Assembly: GCA_949289575.1 (NCBI GenBank)
Contig: CASEOG010000003.1
Location: 372,001-436,000, forward strand
Direction: 5' to 3'
Length of the DNA: 64,000 nt
Source of the DNA: an uncultured Spirochaetales bacterium
Lineage (GTDB): Bacteria; Spirochaetota; Spirochaetia; JAFGXN01
Positions within the stretch are counted from its first letter, which is position 1. The number at the start of each line of letters is the position of its first letter. The position numbers and the translations under genes are program-made. The notes under the pieces were generated by a model, which searched no databases, was not told the DNA's origin, and saw only the letters and a list, made by a program, of their open reading frames with translations. This document shows, piece by piece, positions 17,045 through 25,447 of this stretch.

Positions 17045-18240
17045 CCTCTCCCCCCATACATTCTTTCATAATACTTCAGATAATCGCCGGATGTGACTTC
17101 GTTGACCCAATCTTGATTTTGAAGGTACCATTCGACGGTTTTTTCGATGCCGACGTCAAACGCGGTTTCGGGGTACCAGCCCAGTTCGGTGACGATTTTC
17201 TGCGGGTTGATGGCGTAGCGGGCGTCGTGCCCCAACCGGTCGGCGACAAACGCAATCAAATTGTCATTAATCTCCTCGACCGGTATCTTTAAATAAGACC
17301 GGTACTGCGGCTGTTCTTTCATAAAACGGGCAATCACCGCAATCACCAGTTTGACAATATCGATATTTTGTGCCTCGTTAAAGCCGCCGATATTGTACAC
17401 CTCACCGGGGCGGCCTTTTTCGATAACCAGATCGATCGCTTTGCAGTGATCCTCGACATAAAGCCAGTCGCGGACATTTTCGCCTTTGCCGTAAACCGGC
17501 AGTTTTTTCCCTTCCAAAACGTTTTTTATCATCAACGGAATCAGCTTTTCGGGGAAATGATACGGTCCGTAATTGTTGGAACAGCGGGTAATATTGTACG
17601 GAAAATGGTATGTTTCGCCGTAAGCGGCCACAATCATATCGGATGCGGTTTTGGAAGCCGAGTAGGGCGACCGGGGATCGAGCGGCGTTTTTTCGTCGAA
17701 CATCTTCTCGCCGAATGTTTGCGGAGGTCGGCGGTTCTCTCCCAATTTTTGAGCAACACCGTAAAGTTTCAACGGCTGCGGCTGCCCGAAATCCCGCTTC
17801 AGCGAACCGTAAACCTCATCCGTCGAAACATGATGAAACTTTTTTCCGGGACGATAAACCGGATATCCGTCTCCGTCCTTTCCCGCCGTCCAGAATTTTT
17901 TGGCAACATCGAGTAAATTCTGAGTCCCGAGAACATTGGTTTGAAGAAAAATCTGCGGATTCTCGATCGATCGGTCAACATGAGATTCGGCCGCAAAATG
18001 AACGACAACATCGATATCGTGTCGGGTAAAAAGATTTTCGACCAGTTCGCGGTTTCCGATATCGCCTTTCACAAATTCCGTACGTGAATCGTTCAATTCC
18101 TCGCGGATCGTTCCCAAATTCCCCGCATAAGTCAGCTTGTCGAGAATCACGACCCGAATATCATCGTGTTTTTTCAAAATATATTTGACAAAATTACCGC
18201 CGATAAAACCGGCACCCCCGGTCACCAGATAGGTTTTCAT
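17041..18240 (-). CDS. rfbB: dTDP-glucose 4,6-dehydratase
   Basis: A 399-residue RfbB, second step of dTDP-L-rhamnose synthesis. It has TGGAGFIG (7-14), FAAESHVDRS, the catalytic STDEVYG stretch with Asp-Glu, and YSASK. It is longer than the usual 340-360 residues because of an insert around 140-165 and another near 310. The ATG at 18240 overlaps the rfbD stop as ATGA; the longer upstream reading is inside rfbD. Gene order in transcription is rfbA, rfbC, rfbD, rfbB. Confidence 0.93.
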   Translation of the reverse strand: MKTYLVTGGAGFIGGNFVKYILKKHDDIRVVILDKLTYAGNLGTIREELNDSRTEFVKGDIGNRELVENLFTRHDIDVVVHFAAESHVDRSIENPQIFLQTNVLGTQNLLDVAKKFWTAGKDGDGYPVYRPGKKFHHVSTDEVYGSLKRDFGQPQPLKLYGVAQKLGENRRPPQTFGEKMFDEKTPLDPRSPYSASKTASDMIVAAYGETYHFPYNITRCSNNYGPYHFPEKLIPLMIKNVLEGKKLPVYGKGENVRDWLYVEDHCKAIDLVIEKGRPGEVYNIGGFNEAQNIDIVKLVIAVIARFMKEQPQYRSYLKIPVEEINDNLIAFVADRLGHDARYAINPQKIVTELGWYPETAFDVGIEKTVEWYLQNQDWVNEVTSGDYLKYYERMYGGRG

Positions 18241-19082
18241 GGTTCGTTCATCTCCTCCAGATAGCGGTCGATTCCGGACTGCCATGACGGGATTTTTTTC
18301 CCGACAGCTGCTTCCAGTTTTTCGGAATTCAGTTTGGAATAAGCGGGACGCTCGGCAGCCAGAGGAAAATCGGATGATTTTGCCCGCAGAAGTTCTCCTT
18401 TCCAACCGACCCGGTTCAAAAGATAGGCAGCCTGATCGAATTTCGAGGCTTCTCCGTCATTGCTCATGTGGTAAAGACCGCTCCCGTTCCGATCGAGAAG
18501 ATCGAGGGAAAAAAGAGCCAAATCTTCGGAGTAAGTCGGCGAGGATATCTGATCATCGACAATCTTTAAAACGGAGTTCTTTTCCGCCCAGCCGAGCACC
18601 TGTTTGTTGAAATTCCGGTTGGCGACACCGAACACCCAGGAAGTCCTGATCACCAGAGCGTTGTCATTTTGATCGAGAACCGCAATCTCTCCGGCCCGTT
18701 TCGCTTTGGAATAAACCGACAGCGGATGCGGCTCGTCTTCTTCCGTGTAGGGAGCTCCTTTTTTACCGTCGAAAACAAAATCGGTCGAATAGGTTACATA
18801 CCGACAACCGTATTTTCGGGCGGTTTTTGCCAGAAAAGCCGGCACTTCCGCATTCAAACGAAAACAAAGATCCGGTTCCGATTCCGCCTTATCGACATCA
18901 TTGTAAGCGGCACAGTTGATAATACAGGAAATTTCATGATCGGCAATATACTTTTCAACCGCCGGAAAATCGAGAAGATTCAATTCGCCGACATCGGTCG
19001 CCGCAAAGGGGCGGTTTTGCTTTTTCAGAATCTTCTGCAGACTGTAACCCAGCTGCCCGTCGGCACCCGTAATCAGAATCAT
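18237..19082 (-). CDS. rfbD: dTDP-4-dehydrorhamnose reductase
   Basis: A 281-residue SDR enzyme, last step of dTDP-L-rhamnose synthesis. Visible are TGADGQLG (5-12), NCAAYNDVDKAE near 58, STDFVFDG near 98 and the YSKAKRAGE catalytic stretch near 124. The length is normal. It overlaps rfbC upstream and rfbB downstream by four bases each, so the four rfb genes are tightly coupled. Confidence 0.95.
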   Translation of the reverse strand: MILITGADGQLGYSLQKILKKQNRPFAATDVGELNLLDFPAVEKYIADHEISCIINCAAYNDVDKAESEPDLCFRLNAEVPAFLAKTARKYGCRYVTYSTDFVFDGKKGAPYTEEDEPHPLSVYSKAKRAGEIAVLDQNDNALVIRTSWVFGVANRNFNKQVLGWAEKNSVLKIVDDQISSPTYSEDLALFSLDLLDRNGSGLYHMSNDGEASKFDQAAYLLNRVGWKGELLRAKSSDFPLAAERPAYSKLNSEKLEAAVGKKIPSWQSGIDRYLEEMNEP

Positions 19083-19660
19083 TTGCGGATTTCCTCCCCG
19101 CTTTCGACAAAACAGCGAAAAGTCTGCTGCTTTTTATCCTTTTCCGAAAAATCCAAATCGGCTTCCGTCAGTCCGTATTCCGCAAACTTCCAGTCGATAT
19201 TTACATCCGGATCGTTCCAAAGAATCCCGGAATCGTACTCGGGTGCGTAATCATCGGTACATTTGTACTGAAACTCGGTATTGTCTTCCAGCGTTAAAAA
19301 TCCGTGGGCAAATCCTTCCGGAATGTAAAACATTTTTTTGTTTTCCGCCGACAGCTCGACACTTTTCCATTTGCCGAATGTCGGACTGTCTCTGCGCAAG
19401 TCGACGGCGACATCAAGCACCCGCCCGGCGGTAACGCGCACCAGCTTGCCCTGCGCTTTCCGCTTTTGAAAATGCAAACCGCGCAGAACACCGCGTTTGG
19501 ACTTGGAATGGTTATCCTGAACAAATTCGGCCGTGATGCCGCCTTCCGCAAACGCCTTCTTTGAATAGGTTTCCAGAAAAAATCCGCGGTTATCGCCGAA
19601 CACTTTCGGCGTCACCACGACAAGACCTTCGATATCACAGTGTTCGAATTCAAACGGCAT
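19079..19660 (-). CDS. rfbC: dTDP-4-dehydrorhamnose 3,5-epimerase
   Basis: A 193-residue RmlC cupin. It has the opening [11 protein letters not shown], the catalytic-region VLRGLHFQ, a [15 protein letters not shown] stretch and [10 protein letters not shown]. The ATG at 19660 has GGAGAAAG upstream and overlaps the rfbA stop by 11 bases; a slightly longer reading to 19681 is less likely. It converts the dTDP-4-keto-6-deoxyglucose made by RfbB. Confidence 0.95.
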   Translation of the reverse strand: MPFEFEHCDIEGLVVVTPKVFGDNRGFFLETYSKKAFAEGGITAEFVQDNHSKSKRGVLRGLHFQKRKAQGKLVRVTAGRVLDVAVDLRRDSPTFGKWKSVELSAENKKMFYIPEGFAHGFLTLEDNTEFQYKCTDDYAPEYDSGILWNDPDVNIDWKFAEYGLTEADLDFSEKDKKQQTFRCFVESGEEIRK

Positions 19661-20534
19661 TCTCTTTCTCCTGTCGGACAATTTCCAGTAAATAGTGTCC
19701 GTATTCCGATTTCTTCAATTCATTGCCCAACGCTTCCAGCTTTTCGAGAGAAATATAATTCATTCTGTAGGCAATTTCTTCGAGACAGGACATTTTGATC
19801 CCCTGCCGTTTCTGAATAATCTGCACAAAATTGGAGGCTTCCAGAAGTGAATCCTGCGTTCCGGTATCCAGCCAGGCAAAACCGCGTTTCATCAGCTCGA
19901 CATGAAGCGATCCGTCCCGCAAATAGAGGTTGTTGATATCCGTAATTTCCAGCTCGCCGCGTGCCGAAGGTTTTAAATTCCGGGCCCATTCAACCACCCG
20001 GTTATCGTAAAAATAAAGTCCGACGGCCGCCCAATTGGACTTCGGTTTTTGCGGTTTTTCTTCAATGGAAAGCACTTTCCGATCTTTATCGAACTCAATC
20101 ACGCCGTACCGTTCGGGATCGGTGACATAGTAACCGAACACCGTCGCACCGGTTTGTTTCTTTGCCGCGTTTTGCACCAATGCCGACAGCTGATTTCCGT
20201 AAAAAATATTGTCGCCGAGAACGAGAGCGACCGAATCGTTTCCGATAAACTCCGCACCGAGGATGAAGGCTTCCGCCAAACCGTTCGGGTGCGCCTGGAC
20301 CGCGTAGGAGATTGTTAACCCGAGTGACTCACCGTCACCCAAAAGTCCTTCGATACGGGGTGTGTCCTGCGGAGTCGAAATAATCAAAATTTCCCGAATG
20401 CCCGCCAACATCAAAACCGACAACGGGTAATAAATCATCGGTTTATCATAAATCGGAATCAGCTGCTTACACATCGCTTTCGTTGACGGCCACAATCGCG
20501 TCCCGGATCCGCCGGCTAAAATAATTCCCTTCAT
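19650..20534 (-). CDS. rfbA: Glucose-1-phosphate thymidylyltransferase
   Basis: A 294-residue RmlA. The nucleotidyl motif is [20 protein letters not shown] near residues 6-25, followed by [25 protein letters not shown] near 110 and the FAWLDTGT stretch near 220. It makes dTDP-glucose, the first rhamnose precursor. It heads the long minus-strand glycan operon. ATG 20534 is chosen over a TTG two codons earlier because a strong promoter's -10 ends only nine bases upstream; there is no ribosome binding site, so the mRNA is probably near-leaderless. Confidence 0.95.
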   Translation of the reverse strand: MKGIILAGGSGTRLWPSTKAMCKQLIPIYDKPMIYYPLSVLMLAGIREILIISTPQDTPRIEGLLGDGESLGLTISYAVQAHPNGLAEAFILGAEFIGNDSVALVLGDNIFYGNQLSALVQNAAKKQTGATVFGYYVTDPERYGVIEFDKDRKVLSIEEKPQKPKSNWAAVGLYFYDNRVVEWARNLKPSARGELEITDINNLYLRDGSLHVELMKRGFAWLDTGTQDSLLEASNFVQIIQKRQGIKMSCLEEIAYRMNYISLEKLEALGNELKKSEYGHYLLEIVRQEKENAV

Positions 20535-20543
20535 AATCAAATT

Positions 20544-20572
20544 ATTCTAACAAGGAAACCTGCCGTTGTCAA
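20544..20572 (-). promoter_or_regulatory. Promoter of the rfb/glycan operon
   Basis: On the minus strand, perfect -35 TTGACA (20567-20572), a 17-base spacer and -10 TAGAAT (20544-20549). The -10 ends nine bases before the rfbA ATG, so the leader would be about two or three bases. Confidence 0.75.
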
Positions 20573-20584
20573 CTGATTCACAGC

Positions 20585-20613
20585 TTGTCTATTTTCACTT
20601 TAATATGTATAAT
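20585..20613 (+). promoter_or_regulatory. Promoter of the phase-variable GT2 gene
   Basis: -35 TTGTCT (20585-20590), a 17-base spacer and -10 TATAAT (20608-20613), leaving a leader of about 20 bases with AAAAGGA before ATG 20641. It is back to back with the rfbA promoter; their -35 boxes are 12 bases apart. Confidence 0.65.
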
Positions 20614-20640
20614 TAACCAAACTTAGTAAAAGGAATTTTT

Positions 20641-21584
20641 ATGACCGGCATAGCAATGACCACCTATAACGGTGAAAAGTATTTAAAAGAGCAAATCGAC
20701 TCGATTTTAAACCAAACAGTAAGCGATTTCGAACTGATTGTCTGCGACGATGTTTCCTCTGATTCGACGATGGACATTCTCAACGACTATGCCGAAAAAG
20801 ATGACCGTGTTCACGTTTTCCGCAACGAAGAAAACCTCGGCTTTCTGAAGAATTTCGAAAAAGCCATCCGCATTTGCCTTGACCGCGGAGCCGAGTATGT
20901 GGCGCTTTCCGATCAGGATGATGTGTGGACGGAAAATCATTTGGAAGTATTGTTAAATACCATCTCCTCCGGGGGGGGGGGGTTGCCTGCGGCGATGTTA
21001 TTTTGATAGATCACAAGGGAAGAAAGTACAACAAACTTTCGCAACATTTTACCGGCTGTATTGCAAATCTTTCTAATCTTGATAAAATAAAAATTTCTTT
21101 ATACGGTCGCAATCTTTACCAAGGCGGATGTATGCTAATTCATAAATCTTTTTTTTCTTGCTTATTTCCTGTTCCGGAAAAAATTTTTGCACATGATACT
21201 TGGTTCTTTTTTGTTGCTGCTTATACTGATTCTTTTCATTACACCCCTGAAATTTTATCACAATATAGGCAACATTCACAAAGTACATCTGGTAATCAAC
21301 TAAATAAAATTTCTTTAAAAAAAGAACACTTGCACCTTTTTTTCAAAAAACGGGAAATCTCAGAAAGAATTTATCATATACAGGAACTTTTAAAAAGAAA
21401 TTTCAATTATAAGATTGATAAAAAGTATACTCGGGAGATCGAAAAAGCATATTCCTATTATAAATACAAAAAATACTTCCTGTACCGTTTCATCCATTTA
21501 GGCTTCTTCATCAAACGATTCCGATACTTTTCAGCAAACAAAAATAAAATTTATGTCGTTTTTAAATACCTTTTGTGGGGATAA
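20641..21584 (+). CDS. Family 2 glycosyltransferase broken by a G12 tract (phase-variable, out of frame here)
   Basis: The gene is read in two frames. 20641-21006 gives 121 residues: a GT2 N-terminus with MTTYNGEKYLKEQI, CDDVSSDST and SDQDDVW, then four glycines and a stop soon after. From 20982 the next frame carries the missing second half to 21584, with ACGDVILIDHKGRK, YQGGCMLIH, HDTWFFFVAAY and YRQHSQST, typical of rhamnosyl/galactosyl GT2 enzymes. The break is exactly at G12 (20971-20982). Thirteen or ten G would restore one 313-314 residue protein. It is either a slipped-strand switch or, less likely, a homopolymer sequencing error. The second half is very AT-rich. Confidence 0.8.
20971..20982. 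repeat. Poly-G tract (12 G) inside a glycosyltransferase gene
   Basis: Twelve consecutive G in the coding strand, the longest G/C homopolymer I noticed in the window. It sits exactly where the GT2 reading frame breaks. Tracts of this length and base are classic slipped-strand contingency loci in surface-glycan genes. Confidence 0.95.
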
Positions 21585-21589
21585 AATGA

Positions 21590-22684
21590 CTACAACTCCT
21601 TAAACAGCTTTTCCCACTGCGAAAGAATATTTTCAGGTAAGTATTTCTTTGAAAGTTCTTTCGAATAAACCGAAAACTCTTCCCGCATTTTGTCATTTCC
21701 CATCAATTCCGATAACTTTTCCGCAAATCGAATTTTATTAAAATCCTTTATAATAAACCCGTTTTTTCCGTCCTCTATAATCTCGTCCGGTCCGCACGGA
21801 CAGTTAAATGATACTTCCGCCAGTCCGAAACAAAGCCCTTCTATCAGCACCAATCCAAATCCCTCAAACGCCGATGTAAATACAAAAATCTGAGAATCTT
21901 TGTAATATTCCGAAACATTTGCCGTCTTTCCAATCAATTTTACTCGTTGTAATCGATATTCCTTTATCTTTTGCTCAACTAACGACTTCTCATTGCCGTC
22001 TCCGACAATCACCAACTCCCATTGCGGGTGATTTTTCTCTACTAAACTCCAAATTTCAATCAACTCAGGCACTTGTTTTTGCCGCGCCAACCGCCCGACA
22101 AACAGAACCTGCTTCTTCCTTTTTAATAAACTATCCTCTCTCTCTCTCTCTCTCGACGCAGCCAAAACGTCCTCCCGCACGAGATTCGGAATGACTTTGA
22201 TTTCGGCTCTGCACCGGCAGTTCTTCCTCCACATCGCGGCGTCGGCTTCCGACAGAAGAACGCAGGCGTCCGCCGTTGCGGCCGCATATTTTCTTGACCA
22301 AGTGCGGAAACGCGTTCCGGAAGTCGTCGTATAATTAAAATGCTCCCACACGATTTGTTTGTATTTTTTCGGAATAAACGGATGAAGAGGCAGATAAAGA
22401 ACCGAATCAATGTAAATAATAAAATCAGGATTGATTTCATTGACTGTTTTTTTCAGGTGATCGGCTTTCAGAAAGGAATAGCGGAGAGCAAATGGTTTTT
22501 CATTCAAATAAAAAACTTTAAATTCCGAATAGTCAAACGACTCCTCTTTGTTCATATTTTTATAATAAGCGAGAAAATAAACATCGTATCCTTTTTTTTT
22601 GAACAATCCGGCAATATCAACAGAAATTCTTTGCATTCCGCCGAAACCGTCCATCTGCCGTCTTAAAAACAGTACTCTTTTCAT
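21590..22684 (-). CDS. Family 4 glycosyltransferase carrying a dinucleotide repeat
   Basis: A 364-residue GT-B enzyme opening LFLRRQMDGFGGMQRI, with donor-site FVGRLARQKQ near 197 and SAFEGFGLVLIEG near 270. It is a paralogue of the gene at 15959-17044 along its whole length. At the hinge between its two domains a (CT)9 run encodes SREREREDS, residues poorly conserved in the paralogue. The frame is intact here, so the gene is ON; gain or loss of one repeat unit would truncate it at roughly half length. The start overlaps the DUF1919 stop by four bases. Confidence 0.85.
   Translation of the reverse strand: MKRVLFLRRQMDGFGGMQRISVDIAGLFKKKGYDVYFLAYYKNMNKEESFDYSEFKVFYLNEKPFALRYSFLKADHLKKTVNEINPDFIIYIDSVLYLPLHPFIPKKYKQIVWEHFNYTTTSGTRFRTWSRKYAAATADACVLLSEADAAMWRKNCRCRAEIKVIPNLVREDVLAASREREREDSLLKRKKQVLFVGRLARQKQVPELIEIWSLVEKNHPQWELVIVGDGNEKSLVEQKIKEYRLQRVKLIGKTANVSEYYKDSQIFVFTSAFEGFGLVLIEGLCFGLAEVSFNCPCGPDEIIEDGKNGFIIKDFNKIRFAEKLSELMGNDKMREEFSVYSKELSKKYLPENILSQWEKLFKEL
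22136..22154. repeat. CT dinucleotide microsatellite in GT4 coding sequence
   Basis: Nineteen bases of alternating C and T (nine full units plus one base) on the plus strand, GA on the coding strand. It lies between the two lobes of the glycosyltransferase. A length change of one unit shifts the frame. Confidence 0.92.
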
Positions 22685-23298
22685 GACGATTCTCCTTTAT
22701 TAAACCATTTCACAAAGTCAAAATACTTATACAATAGTCTTGTTCCTTTTGTATCGGCAAAAACGTCGGCTCCGGCAACGTCTTTTCCGGGGTACAAAAA
22801 AGAACTGACATTAATCGTAACCGCTCCCTTATCCTGATTCCGAGAATTTCTTGTAAAAAACACTTTATGTTCAAACGGAAGGGCGCAAAACAGATCTTCC
22901 GTTTCATCGTCACATCCGTCGATATACTGGCCGATAACAAATAAATTATCATACCGAACCCGTTTTGCCCGTTCCGTCCATGACCGGTTCAGTTCATCAA
23001 ACGAATGATAATGAACGCCGATCAAATGAATTCCGGTTCCTTCTATTTCGGCTACGGGACAATTTTTCCGCATTCCGTTATAAACACAACGGCAGTCTTT
23101 CAACGGTTTTTGTAAATTGTGCTTTAAGTCCGACAAAAACACCACATATTCCTTCATGGGAATCACAAGATTGACAGTCGGACTTAAAAACCGCAAACCC
23201 AAATCATGATAAATAATACCGCCCGTACAATTATTGGAAATGACGGAAAAATCCTTATTTTTTAAATTTTCCCGCATTTTTATTTTAACCGGCTCCAT
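22681..23298 (-). CDS. DUF1919 glycan-biosynthesis protein; true start may lie upstream across a repeat
   Basis: A 205-residue DUF1919 protein with the family opening FSVISNNCTGGIIY near residues 17-30, LRFLSPTVNL, a VGQ-type IGQYIDGC stretch and a cysteine-containing middle. Members occur in exopolysaccharide loci, some as phosphotransferase-like or decoration enzymes; the activity is unknown. ATG 23298 has no ribosome binding site. The same frame stays open upstream for over 100 bases, through an AAAG repeat, encoding a basic stretch. A second ATG at 23416 with GGAAG upstream is out of frame now and would join if one repeat unit were lost. Confidence 0.72.
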   Translation of the reverse strand: MEPVKIKMRENLKNKDFSVISNNCTGGIIYHDLGLRFLSPTVNLVIPMKEYVVFLSDLKHNLQKPLKDCRCVYNGMRKNCPVAEIEGTGIHLIGVHYHSFDELNRSWTERAKRVRYDNLFVIGQYIDGCDDETEDLFCALPFEHKVFFTRNSRNQDKGAVTINVSSFLYPGKDVAGADVFADTKGTRLLYKYFDFVKWFNKGESS

Positions 23299-23360
23299 GT
23301 TTTTTACGGAAATTTCTTTTCGGATTTTATTAATAACCCTCCGGATAAAAACTCGTATCC

Positions 23361-23376
23361 TTTCTTTCTTTCTTTC
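23361..23376. repeat. TTTC/AAAG tetranucleotide repeat, four copies
   Basis: Four copies of TTTC on the plus strand (AAAG on the coding strand of the DUF1919 gene). It lies between the possible upstream start at 23416 and the first in-frame ATG at 23298. Tetranucleotide tracts near starts commonly mediate phase variation, though four copies is short. Confidence 0.8.
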
Positions 23377-23461
23377 TGTCTTCCCGCCGCAATATCTGTA
23401 AACGATAACTTACCATACCACATTCTTCCGGAAATTTCAACTTCGGGCGGCGCTTTTCCTC

Positions 23462-23490
23462 TTTACCCCGTTTTCTTTTTTGTTTATAAT
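23462..23490 (+). promoter_or_regulatory. Promoter of the DAHP synthase fusion gene
   Basis: -35 TTTACC (23462-23467), a 17-base spacer and -10 TATAAT (23485-23490), followed by a short leader with AGAGGA before ATG 23508. Confidence 0.7.
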
Positions 23491-23507
23491 GAAATAAAGA
23501 GGAAATC

Positions 23508-25400
23508 ATGATTATCGTTCTCAATAAACAGATTGAACCGGGCGACAAGGAACGGATTGTCGGCTATTTGAAAGAAAAGGGGTTTCGGATCCGCGAGATT
23601 CAGGGCGAATCGGACACCGTTTTGGGCGCCGTCGGATCGGCGGCGGTCGACCACAACGAGATTCGGGTGCTGCCGGGCGTGGCGGAGGTCATTCCGATTT
23701 CCAAACCGTACAAGCTCGCCTCACGCGAATTCAAAAAAACCGACACCGTTATCAATATCGGCGGTGTGAAAATCGGCGGCAACCGTTTTTGCGTAATGGG
23801 CGGACCCTGCGCGGTGGAAAATGCCGAGCAAATCGACACCGCGGCAAGAATTGTTTCCGAAAGCGGCGGAGTGATTTTACGAGGCGGCGCTTTCAAACCC
23901 CGAACATCGCCGTATGCGTTTCAGGGACTTGGTGAGGAGGGACTGAAGCTGATGAAGGCGGCCGGCAATAAATACGGGCTGCCGATTGCCACCGAAATTG
24001 TTTCCGAAAAACACATTCCGATTATGGAACCGTATGTCGATATTTATCAGATCGGCGCCCGCAACATGCAGAACTTCGAACTGCTGAAAGCAGTCGGCAA
24101 ACTGGGCAAGCCGGTCATGCTCAAGCGGGGACTGTCGGCTACGATGATGGAATGGCTGATGGCGGCCGAATACCTGCTTTCCAACGGCACCGACGATGTC
24201 ATCCTGTGCGAGCGGGGTATCCGCACCTTCGAAACCGAAACGCGTAACACCCTCGATTTGTCGATGATTCCGATTCTGAAGAAAGTGACCCACCTGCCGA
24301 TTGTCGTCGACCCGAGCCACGGAACGGGACGGCGCGACAGCGTGATACCGATGGCGATGGCCGCGGCCGCCGCCGGTGCCGACGGTGTCATCGTCGAAAT
24401 GCATCCGAATCCCGAAAGAGCTCTCTCTGACGGGGCCCAGTCACTCTATCCCGAACAGTTCGAAAAAATGGTCTGCGACCTGCGCTCCGTGACCGCCATC
24501 CTCAACAAAGAAGTGGCCCGCATTCCGAAACCGGCCGCCGAAACGGCTGTTGCTGCCGGAACCGGAACCGATTCCCATCTGGTGGCCTTCCAGGGCGAAC
24601 ACGGTGCTTTCAGCGAAATCGCTTTGAAAAAGTTTTTCGATACCGAGAAATACCGTTCTCTTCCGTGCAAAAATTTTCACGATGTCTTCGAATCGGTGCT
24701 GAAAGGGGAGTCGAAATACGGCATCATTCCCATCGAGAACTCGCTGGCCGGATCGATTCACACCAACTACGACCTGCTGCTGCAGTATCCGGATCTGACA
24801 ATTTGCGGAGAGACCAAAATTCGGGTTTCGCACAATCTGATCGGAATGCCGTCGACCGAATTGAAGAATATCAAACGGGTTTACTCGCACCCGCAGGCGT
24901 TAAGCCAGTGCGCCCGGTTTATCGAAGAAAACGGTTATCAGACCTTTGCGGTAGTCGATACGTCCGGTTCGGTCGCCATGGTGAAAGAGATGAACGACCC
25001 CGAAGCGGCCGCCATCGCCGGCGAAGCGGCGGCCGAATACTGGAACATGAAGATTCTCAAACCGGGCATCGAGTCCGACCCGAAAAATTTCACCCGGTTC
25101 TACATCATTTGCCGTAAAGAAAACAAACCCGACATCGGCACACCCGACAAAGTCTCTCTCGTTTTCTCGACAAAAGACGAACCCGGTGCGCTGCTGAAAA
25201 TTCTCACCGTCTTTGCCGACAACGGACTCAACCTTTCCAAACTGGAGTCGCGGCCGCTCTTCGGAAAACCGTGGGAATACCTGTTTTACGTCAGCCTCGA
25301 CCTCGACGATAAAACCGACACCGCCACCGTTTTCGACAGCGTTAAAACCCACACCGAATTCTTCAAAGTTCTCGGCATATTCAAACGAAACAGAGACTGA
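23508..25400 (+). CDS. Fused DAHP synthase - prephenate dehydratase with ACT domain
   Basis: A 630-residue fusion. Residues 1-70 are a ferredoxin-like regulatory domain of AroF type Ibeta. The DAHP synthase barrel (about 75-340) has GGPCAVEN, FKPRTSPYAFQGLG, QIGARNMQN, KRGLSAT and DPSHGTGRR. A linker leads to prephenate dehydratase (about 362-545) with IPIENSLAGSI and NFTRFYII, the catalytic TRF motif. The ACT domain (553-630) has EPGALLKIL and LESRPLFGKPWEY, the phenylalanine-binding GAL and ESRP motifs. No chorismate mutase domain is present. It joins the first step of aromatic synthesis to the Phe-specific step. A terminator follows. Confidence 0.9.
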   Translation: MIIVLNKQIEPGDKERIVGYLKEKGFRIREIQGESDTVLGAVGSAAVDHNEIRVLPGVAEVIPISKPYKLASREFKKTDTVINIGGVKIGGNRFCVMGGPCAVENAEQIDTAARIVSESGGVILRGGAFKPRTSPYAFQGLGEEGLKLMKAAGNKYGLPIATEIVSEKHIPIMEPYVDIYQIGARNMQNFELLKAVGKLGKPVMLKRGLSATMMEWLMAAEYLLSNGTDDVILCERGIRTFETETRNTLDLSMIPILKKVTHLPIVVDPSHGTGRRDSVIPMAMAAAAAGADGVIVEMHPNPERALSDGAQSLYPEQFEKMVCDLRSVTAILNKEVARIPKPAAETAVAAGTGTDSHLVAFQGEHGAFSEIALKKFFDTEKYRSLPCKNFHDVFESVLKGESKYGIIPIENSLAGSIHTNYDLLLQYPDLTICGETKIRVSHNLIGMPSTELKNIKRVYSHPQALSQCARFIEENGYQTFAVVDTSGSVAMVKEMNDPEAAAIAGEAAAEYWNMKILKPGIESDPKNFTRFYIICRKENKPDIGTPDKVSLVFSTKDEPGALLKILTVFADNGLNLSKLESRPLFGKPWEYLFYVSLDLDDKTDTATVFDSVKTHTEFFKVLGIFKRNRD

Positions 25401-25410
25401 GAACCGAAAG

Positions 25411-25447
25411 AAAAAAGCGGGCAATCAACCTTTTGCCCGCTTTTTTG
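25411..25447. terminator. Bidirectional Rho-independent terminator
   Basis: A stem GCGGGCAA/TTGCCCGC flanked by A6 and T6 runs, loop TCAACC or so. It follows the DAHP synthase gene and overlaps the last codons of the converging flippase, so the flippase C-terminus is encoded within the hairpin. Confidence 0.9.

Noticed and set aside
18241..18405. Longer N-terminus for rfbB
   Set aside because: It runs inside rfbD in another frame; ATG 18240 gives the standard Rossmann start and an ATGA overlap.
22592..22600. T9 run in the GT4 gene as an additional switch
   Set aside because: It encodes a normal run of Lys codons; A/T runs of this size are common in this AT-rich DNA.
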